Assembly: GCF_001657485.1 (NCBI RefSeq)
Contig: NZ_LXFU01000031.1
Location: forward strand, 65,485 to 129,484
Direction: 5' to 3'
Source of the DNA: Rhizobium sp. WYCCWR10014
GTDB taxonomy: Bacteria > Pseudomonadota > Alphaproteobacteria > Rhizobiales > Rhizobiaceae
DNA: 64,000 nt
Shown piece by piece: positions 52,373 to 60,220 of the stretch. Made by a program: the position numbers and the translations under genes. A model generated the notes under the pieces. It had not been told where the DNA came from, searched no databases, and saw only the letters and a list, made by a program, of their open reading frames with translations. Position 1 is the first letter of the stretch. Each line of letters opens with the position of its first letter.

Positions 52373-54114
52373 TCGGCGGCCTCCCTGATAACAATGCCGG
52401 CATCGACGCGCATGGCGCGATGCATGCGGGCGGCAAGTAGCGGATCGTGGGTCGCAACGATCAAAGTACGGCCCCTGGCGAGCAAAAGCAGCTTCTGGGT
52501 CACCTCGGCGGCGGTAGCAGCGTCGAGATGCGCGGTCGGCTCGTCGGCCAGGATAATCCGGAGATGCGGATTGCAGGCCGCCCGCGCGATCGCAAGCCGC
52601 AGCGCCTCGCCGCCGGAAAGCCCGATCCCGCCTTCGCCGAGCGGCCGGTTGCCATAGGCGGCGGCGACTTTTCCGAGCCGGGCGGCGCCGAGCGCATCCG
52701 TCCTGTCGTCTCGCAGGATACCGGGCCTGCCGAGCGCGATATTGCCGGCGATGGTGCCAGCAAAAATATGCGGTCTTTGGCCGATCCATGCCATGCTGGC
52801 GCGCAAGGCGTGGGCGCTGTCATCCGCAAGTTCGATACCGCCGATGACGATGCGGCCACCGGTGCAGGGCGCCAGTCCTGAAATCAGCGAAAGAAGCGTC
52901 GACTTGCCGGAACCGCTAGCGCCGAGAAACGCCAGATGTTCGCCGGCCGCGATATCGAGGTTGAAATCGTCGAGGATCAACGGTTCGTCGGCGTTGTAGC
53001 GGAAATCGACACTCTCAAGACGGATGGACGGCGCTTCGGCGACGGCAGATGCCGCTGGCGCGACGTCGGCGGCTCCTCGGATGGACAGGCCGCCGGCAGC
53101 GAGGGTGTCCAGGGCCTTCAGCGCCGCTTCGCCGGCCGCCCGATCATGCCAGACAGCCGAGAGTTCTCGTAGAGGCTCGAAGAAGGCCGGTGCGAGCAGC
53201 AGGATGAACAGTCCCTCGGTCAGGTCGAGCCGACCTACCCAAGTGCCGAAGCGAATTTCGCCGAGCAGGCTGAAGCCGACATAGACGGCAATCATCGCCA
53301 CGCCGAGTGCGGCGAAAAGCTCGAGCACCGCCGAGGACAGAAAGGCGATCTTCAGCACCGCCATGGTGCGCGCACGCAGCGACTCCGCCTCCGACCGCAG
53401 GCGCAGCGCCGTTGCATCGACTGCGTCGAGCGCACGGATGGTTGCCAGTCCGCGCAGCCGGTCGAGTAGGAAGCCGTTGAGGCCGCCGGTCGCGACGAGC
53501 TGTTTTTCGCTGGCCGCCTGGGCGCGCCAGCCGATCAGCGCCATGAAGATCGGGATCAGCGGCGCGGCAAAGAGCAAAACCAGCGCGGCGATCCAGGAGA
53601 CCGGCAGAATGAAGGAAAGGATGACGAGCGGCACAAGGCTCGCCTTCATGCGCGCCGGCTGGAAACGGGCGAGGTAGGGCACGATCAGTTCGGCCTGTTC
53701 GCCAAGCACGCTTGCGGCTTTGCCGGAGGCCGGCCGGCTGCGATCAACCGGCGACGACATGGAAAGTGCCGCGGCGGCGAGCTGCCGCCGGCGGCTGAGC
53801 TCGCCGCGGGCGGACTGAAAGGCCATGCGGCCGCCAGACGCATCGAGACAGCTTCTTGCAAATCCGAGGGCGAGGATGCCGAGGGCTGGCCAGAGAATGT
53901 CATGCAATCCGCCGCCATCAGCGATGCGGCCGACCGAGACGGCCAGCAATGCGGCCTGCGGGATCCAGACGGCGGCGGCCAGCGCTTGCAGCATTGCCGC
54001 CCTGCGCAGCCCGCCTTTGACATCATCGGGGCGGGTGACAGGCGAGACTGTATCGCCGTCCGGCACCGGCTCGGCGCACCGTCTGTCCTTCGCGTCAAAG
54101 AAAGCATTGCCCAT
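52369..54114 (-). CDS. cydD: Heterodimeric ABC transporter subunit CydD
   Basis: A 581-residue half-transporter partner of CydC. The membrane domain is at about 35-330 ('AAMLQALAAAVWIPQAALLAVSVGRIADGG', 'PLVILSFILPVSWIAALVLLFAAPLIPIFMALIGWRAQAASEKQ'). The ATPase domain has Walker A 'LAFLGASGSGKSTLLSLISGLAP' and signature 'IGLSGGEALRLAIARAACNPHLRIILADEPTAHLD'. Four bases separate the regulator stop from its start, so it is co-transcribed with the regulator gene. The product is needed for assembly of the oxidase encoded downstream. Confidence 0.94.
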   Translation of the reverse strand: MGNAFFDAKDRRCAEPVPDGDTVSPVTRPDDVKGGLRRAAMLQALAAAVWIPQAALLAVSVGRIADGGGLHDILWPALGILALGFARSCLDASGGRMAFQSARGELSRRRQLAAAALSMSSPVDRSRPASGKAASVLGEQAELIVPYLARFQPARMKASLVPLVILSFILPVSWIAALVLLFAAPLIPIFMALIGWRAQAASEKQLVATGGLNGFLLDRLRGLATIRALDAVDATALRLRSEAESLRARTMAVLKIAFLSSAVLELFAALGVAMIAVYVGFSLLGEIRFGTWVGRLDLTEGLFILLLAPAFFEPLRELSAVWHDRAAGEAALKALDTLAAGGLSIRGAADVAPAASAVAEAPSIRLESVDFRYNADEPLILDDFNLDIAAGEHLAFLGASGSGKSTLLSLISGLAPCTGGRIVIGGIELADDSAHALRASMAWIGQRPHIFAGTIAGNIALGRPGILRDDRTDALGAARLGKVAAAYGNRPLGEGGIGLSGGEALRLAIARAACNPHLRIILADEPTAHLDAATAAEVTQKLLLLARGRTLIVATHDPLLAARMHRAMRVDAGIVIREAAE

Positions 54115-54118
54115 GGCG

Positions 54119-54697
54119 CTAACTCTTGTTCGCAGGATTTGGCCGGCGGCTGCGGCCGAGCGAAACGACCCGGTCCTTGGCCTCCAGAAGCTTGGTCACT
54201 TTCGCGCCTAGCGAGAGTAGCGTTGCGAGCCTTTCTGTTTCAAGTTGTTTTACGTCTTCATACCAATGCGTCAGCTGCTCGATCAGCGTGTGCATCTCGC
54301 TCATGCGCTGCTGTGCATGCCGCTCGGCGTCGCTGGCCGGCCGCTGCATCAGGATCTCTCGCAGAACCGACAGCGTCGGATCGACTTCGCGCTTCTTTCT
54401 CTCTTCGGCAAGCGTCCTCAATATGTGCCAGACATCATCAGGCGTGGTGAAGAAATCGCGACGGTCGTCCGGCTTGTGTTTCAGGATGACGAGGTTCCAG
54501 GCCTGCAACTCGCGCAGGCTCATCGACACATTGGAGCGCGAGATGCCGAGCGACTCGGCGATCTCCTCGGCGCAGACCGGCGCGGGCGAGACGAAGAGCA
54601 GGGCATAGATCTGGCCGACCGTGCGGTTGATTCCCCAGCGCGACCCCATTTCGCCGAAATGGAGAACGAAGGACTGGACGAGAGGCGGAAGGTTCAT
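54119..54697 (-). CDS. GbsR/MarR-type regulator heading the cyd operon
   Basis: A 192-residue protein with a winged helix-turn-helix at about residues 20-90 ('GINRTVGQIYALLFVSPAPVCAEEIAESLGISRSNVSMSLRELQAWNLVILKHKPDDRRDFFTTPDDVWHILRTLAEERKKREVDPTL') and a helical C-terminus with 'MSEMHTLIEQLTHWYEDVKQLETERLATLL'. This matches the GbsR branch of MarR regulators. The ATG at 54697 is preferred; an upstream in-frame ATG falls within the palindromic operator. It is the first gene of the cyd operon and is followed by cydD after four bases; it probably autoregulates through the palindrome at 54717-54742. The signal is unknown. Confidence 0.88.
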   Translation of the reverse strand: MNLPPLVQSFVLHFGEMGSRWGINRTVGQIYALLFVSPAPVCAEEIAESLGISRSNVSMSLRELQAWNLVILKHKPDDRRDFFTTPDDVWHILRTLAEERKKREVDPTLSVLREILMQRPASDAERHAQQRMSEMHTLIEQLTHWYEDVKQLETERLATLLSLGAKVTKLLEAKDRVVSLGRSRRPNPANKS

Positions 54698-54716
54698 AGT
54701 CGTTTCCGTTGCGTCT

Positions 54717-54742
54717 GTGATTTCAGAAATTTCTGAAATCAC
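54717..54742. promoter_or_regulatory. Perfect 26-bp palindrome, operator of the cyd regulator
   Basis: GTGATTTCAGAAA (54717-54729) is followed immediately by its exact reverse complement (54730-54742). It lies 20 bases upstream of the regulator start and touches the -10 element of a candidate promoter, so a bound dimer would block transcription. Confidence 0.82.
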
Positions 54743-54770
54743 TATACTGACTTTCGCGTCTCACCGACAA
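54741..54770 (-). promoter_or_regulatory. Candidate promoter P2 of the cyd operon
   Basis: On the minus strand TTGTCG (54770-54765), 18 bases, TATAGT (54746-54741). Its start site would fall within the 26-bp palindrome, consistent with repression by the GbsR-like protein. Confidence 0.5.
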
Positions 54771-54823
54771 CCGGCAAGGCGGCCCTGCGTCAATTTGGAT
54801 GTCCGTTCGTTGATCGTAAGTTG

Positions 54824-54865
54824 GGTATACCCGGGCGCGACGAGGCTGGATTTGACCTGGGTCAA
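54824..54865 (-). promoter_or_regulatory. FNR/FixK-type box with spaced -10 (promoter P1 of the cyd operon)
   Basis: TTGACCTGGGTCAA (54852-54865) fits the anaerobox TTGAY-N4-RTCAA. On the minus strand TATACC (54829-54824) follows after 22 bases, putting the box centre about 41.5 bases before the expected start near 54817: the class II activator position. The only downstream genes on this strand are the regulator-cydDCABX operon. Confidence 0.7.
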
Positions 54866-54896
54866 GTCCGCAGCACTTTCCCGCAATGACGCGGAA

Positions 54897-54927
54897 ACGC
54901 CCGGCATGCGCTACGCATACCGGGCGT
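54897..54927 (-). terminator. Terminator-like hairpin between hupE and the cyd promoter
   Basis: ACGCCCGG (54897-54904) pairs with CCGGGCGT (54920-54927), extended by ATGCG/CGCAT after one mismatch; the loop is CTA. On the minus strand only TTT follows, so termination of hupE transcripts is plausible but not certain. Confidence 0.5.
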
Positions 54928-54991
54928 CCCGTTGGATTGGATGTCTAGGCCGCCGCTGCTGCCCAGTTTTCGTTCAGGACTGCCGTCAGGC

Positions 54992-55591
54992 TCAGATCAA
55001 GCCGGCCAGGATGCCGACGCCGGCAATGGCGGCAATGCCACCTGCCGTGCGCGTCACGAAGACGCCCTGGCGTTCACCGGCGCGGCCGATGACGTAACCA
55101 ACGGCGAGACCGGCGACATGCAGCAGCGCCGTCGCGGCCATGAAGCCGGCGGCATAGGCGGCACCGGCGGCATTTTCCGGCATTTCGGCGCCATGTGCAT
55201 GACCGTGGAAGATGGCGAAGAGGCCGACGATGCCGAGCGCTGCGGCGAGCGGCGCCTTGACATTGAGCGCAACGATGGCGCCGAGGACGACGACGGAAAG
55301 CGCGATGCCCGTTTCAACGAAGGGAACAGCAATGCCGGCAACGCCGAGAGCACCACCGAGTGCCATCACCAGAACGAAGGTCGTCGGCACGAGCCAGGTG
55401 GCGCGGCCGCCGAGCTGAAATGCAAAAACACCGACCATCACCATGGCGAGGACATGATCGAGGCCAGACATCGGATGGGCAAAGCCATGGCTGAAGCCGG
55501 CAGCTTCGCCGATCGCGGGATGGGCGGAGGCGACGGCGGGAAGCGCTGCGACAGCCAAGGCAAGCAGGCCGCTCTTGATTGCTGATTTCAT
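54992..55591 (-). CDS. hupE: HupE/UreJ family metal permease
   Basis: A 199-residue membrane protein with a signal-peptide-like N-terminus ('SGLLALAVAALPAVASA') followed by 'HPAIGEAAGFSHGFAHPMSGLDHVLAMVMVGVFAFQLGG', the histidine-rich HupE signature (HX5DH-like) implicated in Ni binding, and about six helices. 'GLFAIFHGHAHGAEMP' is the second conserved histidine block. HupE-type proteins import nickel (some cobalt) for hydrogenase, urease or cobalamin enzymes. GAGGGAATGAG precedes the ATG. No hydrogenase or urease genes are in the window. It is upstream of the cyd promoter region on the same strand. Confidence 0.92.
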   Translation of the reverse strand: MKSAIKSGLLALAVAALPAVASAHPAIGEAAGFSHGFAHPMSGLDHVLAMVMVGVFAFQLGGRATWLVPTTFVLVMALGGALGVAGIAVPFVETGIALSVVVLGAIVALNVKAPLAAALGIVGLFAIFHGHAHGAEMPENAAGAAYAAGFMAATALLHVAGLAVGYVIGRAGERQGVFVTRTAGGIAAIAGVGILAGLI

Positions 55592-55867
55592 TGCTCATTC
55601 CCTCGTGAGTTTTCGAATATCCGGCGGCGGCCGAACACCGGCATTGTTCCAAGTCGCGCGCATTACGCTAGTTCAAAGAATTCTCGCCGTCAACGAAAAT
55701 GCCGTGAAATACCGAGCCAATTCAACTGCTTATCTGATAGGCAGATGCCACTTTCGACAGCTTATCCCGACGCGCCGCGCCTCAAGATCGAACTGGAAAC
55801 AACTCCGCACAGAGGCTATCAATCGTCCGGCAGAGACGGCGCAGGCCGCCGCGATGGAGGAGACGCC

Positions 55868-56899
55868 ATGACGAATACCGAACGGCCGCTGGCGATCAGC
55901 GCGCCCGAGCCGCGCACGCTCGACCTGATCTTCAGCGACAAAGCGCGCGCCGAACTGCATGCGAAATACGAAATTGTCGAGGCCGATCCCGAGAATATCG
56001 CCGGGCTCGGCGACGACATCCTCGGCAGGGCACGCTACATCATTGGCCAGCCGCCGCTTTCGGCGGACACGCTGGGACGTATGCCGGGGTTGCGCTCGAT
56101 CCTCAACGTCGAAAGCAATCTGCTCAACAACATGCCTTATGAAGTGCTCTTCCAGCGCGGTATCCACGTCGTGACGACAGGGCAGGTCTTTGCCGAACCG
56201 GTCGCCGAAATCGGTCTCGGTTTCGCCTTGGCCTTAGCGCGCGACATCGTCAACGCGGATGTCGCTTTTCGCCAAGGCAACGAACTCTGGGGAGGGGAGG
56301 GGAATGCAAGTGCGCGGCTGCTCTCCGGTTCCGAGATCGGCATCGTTGGCTTCGGCGATCTCGGCAAGGCGCTGCGCCGGGTGCTTTCGGGCTTCAGGGC
56401 GCGCATCCGGGTATTCGACCCCTGGCTGCCGCAATCGATCCTCGAGGAAAACGGTGTCGAGCCGGCCAGCATGGAGGACGTCCTGACGAAGAGTGATTTC
56501 GTCTTCGTCGTCGCCGCCGTCACCAGCGAGAACAGGGGATTTCTCGGCGCCGAGGCTTTCGCCAGCATGCGCAGGGGCGCGGCCTTCATCCTGCTCAGCC
56601 GCGCCGATGTCGTCGATTTCGATGCGCTGATGGCGGCCGTCTCGACAGGCCACATCGTCGCGGCAAGCGACGTCTACCCTGAAGAGCCGCTGCCTTCCGA
56701 CCATCCGGTGCGGAGCTTGAGAGGTTTCATCCGCTCGGCGCATAGGGCTGGCGCGCTCGACAGCGCCTTCAAGAAGATGGGCGCCATGGTGCTCGAAGAC
56801 ATGGACCTGATGGATCGCGGCCTGCCGCCGATGCGCTGCAAGCGGGCGGAACGCGAGACGGTCTCCCGCATGCGTTCCAAACCGGTGGCGGTGAATTAG
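55868..56899 (+). CDS. D-isomer-specific 2-hydroxyacid dehydrogenase family protein
   Basis: A 343-residue NAD-dependent dehydrogenase. The nucleotide-binding motif is 'SEIGIVGFGDLGKALRRVLSGFRARIRVFDPW' (about residues 157-190). The catalytic residues fit: Arg in 'ILLSRADVVDFDALMAAV', Glu in 'ASDVYPEEPLPSDHPVRSL', and His in 'GFIRSAHRAGALDSAF'. It reduces a 2-ketoacid or oxidises a D-hydroxyacid such as a glyoxylate/hydroxypyruvate-type substrate. I chose the ATG at 55868, with GGAGGAGA upstream; the frame is open 41 codons further but not homologous. Its stop codon overlaps a RIME-like repeat. Confidence 0.9.
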   Translation: MTNTERPLAISAPEPRTLDLIFSDKARAELHAKYEIVEADPENIAGLGDDILGRARYIIGQPPLSADTLGRMPGLRSILNVESNLLNNMPYEVLFQRGIHVVTTGQVFAEPVAEIGLGFALALARDIVNADVAFRQGNELWGGEGNASARLLSGSEIGIVGFGDLGKALRRVLSGFRARIRVFDPWLPQSILEENGVEPASMEDVLTKSDFVFVVAAVTSENRGFLGAEAFASMRRGAAFILLSRADVVDFDALMAAVSTGHIVAASDVYPEEPLPSDHPVRSLRGFIRSAHRAGALDSAFKKMGAMVLEDMDLMDRGLPPMRCKRAERETVSRMRSKPVAVN

Positions 56900-57000
56900 A
56901 GCATGTCGCGCAAAAAGTGGGCAGCGGTTTTGCGATACCGACATGCGTAAAAACAAAGATCTAAAGCGCGAGCGAATCTGAAAGATTGCCACGCGCTTTA
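56898..57000. repeat. RIME-like two-palindrome repeat
   Basis: First palindrome GCATGTCG...CGACATGC, linker GCGTAAAAACAAA, second palindrome TAAAGCGCG...CGCGCTTTA. It starts inside the TAG stop of the dehydrogenase and ends 26 bases before the Tim44-domain gene's stop. It fills nearly the whole space between convergent genes. Confidence 0.8.
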
Positions 57001-57025
57001 GCAAAATGCCGATTGACGCGAAGGG

Positions 57026-58021
57026 TTAAGCGGCGCGCTGCTCCGCACCCTGGATCGCCGCAAGCTTCCAGTCGGCGCCGGACTTGCGCACGAAGGTCCA
57101 AACCTCGGTACTTTCGCTCGGACGGCGGTCGTCACCGGATACGACGCGGCCGCTGTCGCGTTCGACCATCGCATCGATCGAGGAATAACGCATGGCAAGC
57201 GTCGCATATTCCTGGCCGTCCTCGCGCCAGGCTTCGGCAATATCGCCCTGCAGCAGCTTGACGTCGGAGACGCTGTTGCGCACACCGTTGGTGGCGTTTT
57301 CACCAAGCTCCTCGGCGAGATAGGACATCGCCTCGGGCGTCGTCAGCCGGCGCAAGGTACCGTAATCCTCGGCACCGTAAGCGGTCTGCACTTGGGTCAA
57401 CAATTCCTCGAACTGATCGAGATCGGCCTGCGCCAGCCCGATCTCGTCGCTCGGCCGATTGCCGCGCGATTGCCCGCCGAAACCGCCCCCCGAACCGATC
57501 GTCGGGATCTGGAAGGACGAATTATTCGTGGCCGACATGTTATAGGACCGGCTCTGGCCCCCGACGCCATAGGAAGGCTGGCGACGGTTGGCGAAATAAC
57601 GCATGGCGAGCATGACGGCGCCGCCGATCAGCGCGATCTGCAGCAACATGCCGAGCAAGCCGAAGCCGCCGCCGAAACCGTGACCGAGCAGCATGCCGAG
57701 AAGACCGCCGGCAATCAGGCCGCCGATCATCGAACGGCCGAATCCGCCGAAGAAACCGGGGCGCTGAGCGCCGAGGGGCTGTTGCGCGGTAGCAGGTGCT
57801 GTGGTCTGCGGACGTGGCGTCATCGACCTTTCGATCGGTGCTGTGGTTCCAGGCGCGGTGTTGGTGACAGGCGGTGCCTGGAAGGTGCGCGTGCCGCGGC
57901 TTCCGAAACCGCCGCTGCCGGCGCGGCGCGCCTCGGCATCGTCAAGGGAAGCAAAAACGGTAGCGCTCGTCAGAGCGGCAATGGCCGCGATCTTGGCAAA
58001 ACGCGAAACGGCACTCGGCAT
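57026..58021 (-). CDS. Tim44-like domain protein, membrane-anchored
   Basis: A 331-residue protein: signal or anchor sequence ('FAKIAAIAALTSATVFASLDDAEA'), a Gly/Pro/Thr-rich low-complexity stretch (about 40-85), two glycine-rich membrane segments ('SMIGGLIAGGLLGMLLGHGFGGGFGLLGMLLQIALIGGAVMLAMRYF'), and a C-terminal Tim44/calcium-binding-like domain (about 185-325, 'DLDQFEELLTQVQTAYGAEDYGTLRRLTTPEAMSYLAEELGENA'). AGGAGATCAGG precedes the ATG at 58021. Alphaproteobacterial homologues are conserved but of uncertain function, possibly membrane-protein quality control. Monocistronic. Confidence 0.88.
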   Translation of the reverse strand: MPSAVSRFAKIAAIAALTSATVFASLDDAEARRAGSGGFGSRGTRTFQAPPVTNTAPGTTAPIERSMTPRPQTTAPATAQQPLGAQRPGFFGGFGRSMIGGLIAGGLLGMLLGHGFGGGFGLLGMLLQIALIGGAVMLAMRYFANRRQPSYGVGGQSRSYNMSATNNSSFQIPTIGSGGGFGGQSRGNRPSDEIGLAQADLDQFEELLTQVQTAYGAEDYGTLRRLTTPEAMSYLAEELGENATNGVRNSVSDVKLLQGDIAEAWREDGQEYATLAMRYSSIDAMVERDSGRVVSGDDRRPSESTEVWTFVRKSGADWKLAAIQGAEQRAA

Positions 58022-58105
58022 TCCTGATCTCCTGTCATGCGCAATCACGGCATGTCGAGATGTAATATAGGGACTCTTTCTGCCGTGTGAAGCTCTTCGG
58101 CGCCA

Positions 58106-58564
58106 TTACTGGCAGACGTCGACCCAGCTGGCGCCGGTCAGCTCCGCCAGCCGTCCGGTTTCGATGCGCACGGCCGAGTTTGTCGAGCCGGCGGCCGGCA
58201 CGACTTCATCGAAGCGTTTCAGCGAGATATCGCAATAGATGGGCAACGGCGAGGGCAGGCCGAAGGGGCAGACGCCGCCGACCGGATGGCTGGTGACGGC
58301 CACAACCTCTTCGGCATCGAGCATGCGCCCCTTGGCTCCGAAGGTGTCCTTGAACTTGCGATTGTCGAGCCGCGCCGTGCCGCCGGCAACGACCAGCATC
58401 ATCTGCTCGCCGACACGCAGGCAGATCGTCTTGGCGATCTGGGCCGGCTCGACGCCATGGGCTTCGGCGGCAAGCGCCACCGTCGAGGAGCTCTCGGCGG
58501 TTTCGATGATTTCGATATCGGGTGCGTGGGTGCGCAGGAAGGCGCGGACAGATTCAAGGCTCAT
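58106..58564 (-). CDS. YbaK/EbsC (Cys-tRNA-Pro deacylase-like) protein
   Basis: A 152-residue protein of the YbaK/ProX/INS superfamily that hydrolyses misacylated tRNAs in trans. Family marks are 'AEAHGVEPAQIAKTICLRVGEQMMLVVAGGTARLDNRKFKDTFGAKGRMLDAEEVVAVTSHPVGGVCPFGL', with the conserved Lys in 'AKTICLR' and the G-x-x-P-F-G loop. The closest named group is the YbaK/EbsC-type deacylases lacking the full ProRS context. It is 84 bases downstream of the Tim44-domain gene on the minus strand and has its own promoter region shared with the divergent importer operon (247 bases, including a CCACG-TTTT-CGTGG hairpin at 58722-58735). Confidence 0.9.
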   Translation of the reverse strand: MSLESVRAFLRTHAPDIEIIETAESSSTVALAAEAHGVEPAQIAKTICLRVGEQMMLVVAGGTARLDNRKFKDTFGAKGRMLDAEEVVAVTSHPVGGVCPFGLPSPLPIYCDISLKRFDEVVPAAGSTNSAVRIETGRLAELTGASWVDVCQ

Positions 58565-58811
58565 GACGCGATGCTAGCCCAGGAAATACGCAATTTGAAG
58601 CGTAAAAGACGCCTGTCAAAAACCGCCGCTTGCAAGTCGTGCGGACATCGTCATAATAATTTTGCACACGTGCTCAATTTTGTCATTCGGCCGTTACGTT
58701 CAACCCCTAGAGCGGGATACGCCACGTTTTCGTGGGGTTTCGGAGCGGTCATCATCAGCAGTGCTGACCCGTCAAGAGGCCTCACACTGCTCTTCTAGGG
58801 AGACGAAGAAG

Positions 58812-60158
58812 ATGACCATTTTGCCGACACTGAAATCGCTTGCCGTCGCGGCCGCCATCCTGGCCTCGACCTCTGCAATTGCACTTGCCAAGGATGTTCA
58901 CATCAGCGTCTGGGCCGGCGGCACCGGCCCGAACGACGTCTATCGCCTCGACGCCATCGAGATCGCAGCCCAGCAGCTGCAGCGCGAAGCCGCCCTCAAG
59001 GGCGAAGAGCTGAAGATCACCGTCGAGAAGAAGCCCTATTCGGCCTGGGAGGACTTCAAACAGGCGCTGACCCTTGCCGCCGAAGCCAAGACCGCTCCGA
59101 ATATCGTCGTCAGCGGCCATGAAGACATCGCACCCTGGTCGCAGGCCGGGCTGATCGTTCCAATCGAGGATTATGTCGATCTCGACTCTTGGCCGCTCAG
59201 CGACATCTATGAAAACCTTTTGCAGATCGCATCCTACAACGGCACCGTCTACGGTATCCCGCAGGATGCTGAATCCCGTCCGATGTTCTTCTGGAAGCCT
59301 TACATGAAGGCGATCGGCTACAGCGACGCCGATCTGGATGCGCTGCCGCAGAGCGTCCAGGACGGCAAGTACACCATGAAGAACCTGCTCGAAGACGCCA
59401 AGAAGATGCAGGACAAGGGCCTCGTCCAGGCCGGCTACGGCTTCTATCCGCGCACCAGCAACGGCCCTGATTACTGGCAGTTCTACACCAGCTTCGGCGG
59501 CACGATGGAAGAAGGCGGCAAGCTCGTTTTCGACAAGGCCGCGATGACCCGCACCTATCAGTTCTTCGCCGATGCCGTGAAGACCGGTGTTACCAAGAAG
59601 AACCACATCGGCATGCCGGGCGACCAGTGGTGGAAGGAAGTCGCCACCGGTAAGGCCGGCATATGGGACGGCGGCACCTGGCACTATGCTCGCCTCGTCA
59701 ACCAGGAAGGCCTGAAGGACTTCTTCGGCAACGTGATCTTCACGCTGATCCCCGCCGGCGAAGGCGGCAAGCCCAACACGCTGACTCATCCGCTCGTCTA
59801 CCTGCTGACCGCAGGTCACGACCAGGAAGACACCGAGATCGCCGCCCAACTGGTCAAGATCGCCTCCGAGCCGCGCACCAACGCGCTGCATGCGGTCAAA
59901 TCAGCCCATCTCGGCATCTCCAAGTCGGAATCCACCGTCGAATTCTACTCGGCCGACCGCTGGACCCGCGAAGCCACCGAGCGCCTGCTGCCGCATGCCA
60001 ATGCGATGCCGAACAATTCCGATTTCGGCAAATATTGGAACATCATGTGGAAGAACCTCGAAGCATCATGGACCGGTGCCAAGACCGTGGACGCCGCTGT
60101 CGGTGACGCAGAGAGCGAGCTGAAGACCACGCTCGGCGACAAGATCGTCATCCGCTAA
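58812..60158 (+). CDS. CUT1-type ABC importer, substrate-binding protein (second operon)
   Basis: A 448-residue extracellular solute-binding protein. The signal peptide ends 'TSAIALAK' (about 26). The mature N-terminus 'DVHISVWAGGTGPNDVYRLDAIEIAAQQLQREAALKGEELKITVEKKPYSAWEDFKQALTLAAEAKTAPNIVVSGHEDIAPWSQAGLIVPIEDYV' and 'YNGTVYGIPQDAESRPMFFWKPYMKAIG' fit family 1. It differs from the binding protein at 41402 and is a separate subgroup. It heads an operon with two permeases, an ATPase and a glycerophosphodiesterase, which suggests a glycerophosphodiester or a glycosyl-glycerol ligand, unproven. Confidence 0.9.
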   Translation: MTILPTLKSLAVAAAILASTSAIALAKDVHISVWAGGTGPNDVYRLDAIEIAAQQLQREAALKGEELKITVEKKPYSAWEDFKQALTLAAEAKTAPNIVVSGHEDIAPWSQAGLIVPIEDYVDLDSWPLSDIYENLLQIASYNGTVYGIPQDAESRPMFFWKPYMKAIGYSDADLDALPQSVQDGKYTMKNLLEDAKKMQDKGLVQAGYGFYPRTSNGPDYWQFYTSFGGTMEEGGKLVFDKAAMTRTYQFFADAVKTGVTKKNHIGMPGDQWWKEVATGKAGIWDGGTWHYARLVNQEGLKDFFGNVIFTLIPAGEGGKPNTLTHPLVYLLTAGHDQEDTEIAAQLVKIASEPRTNALHAVKSAHLGISKSESTVEFYSADRWTREATERLLPHANAMPNNSDFGKYWNIMWKNLEASWTGAKTVDAAVGDAESELKTTLGDKIVIR

Positions 60159-60173
60159 GATCGAAGCACTCTT

Positions 60174-60199
60174 CCGGGCGGCGGTAACCCGCTGCCCGG
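60174..60199 (+). other. Intercistronic hairpin after the second binding-protein gene
   Basis: CCGGGCGGCGG (from 60174) pairs with the CCGCTGCCCGG ending at 60199 (one G-T) around a small loop in the 62-bp gap before the permease gene. No T-tract. Same position relative to the binding-protein gene as in the other three importers. Confidence 0.6.
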
Positions 60200-60220
60200 T
60201 CGGTCCGCGAGGAGGCTTCC

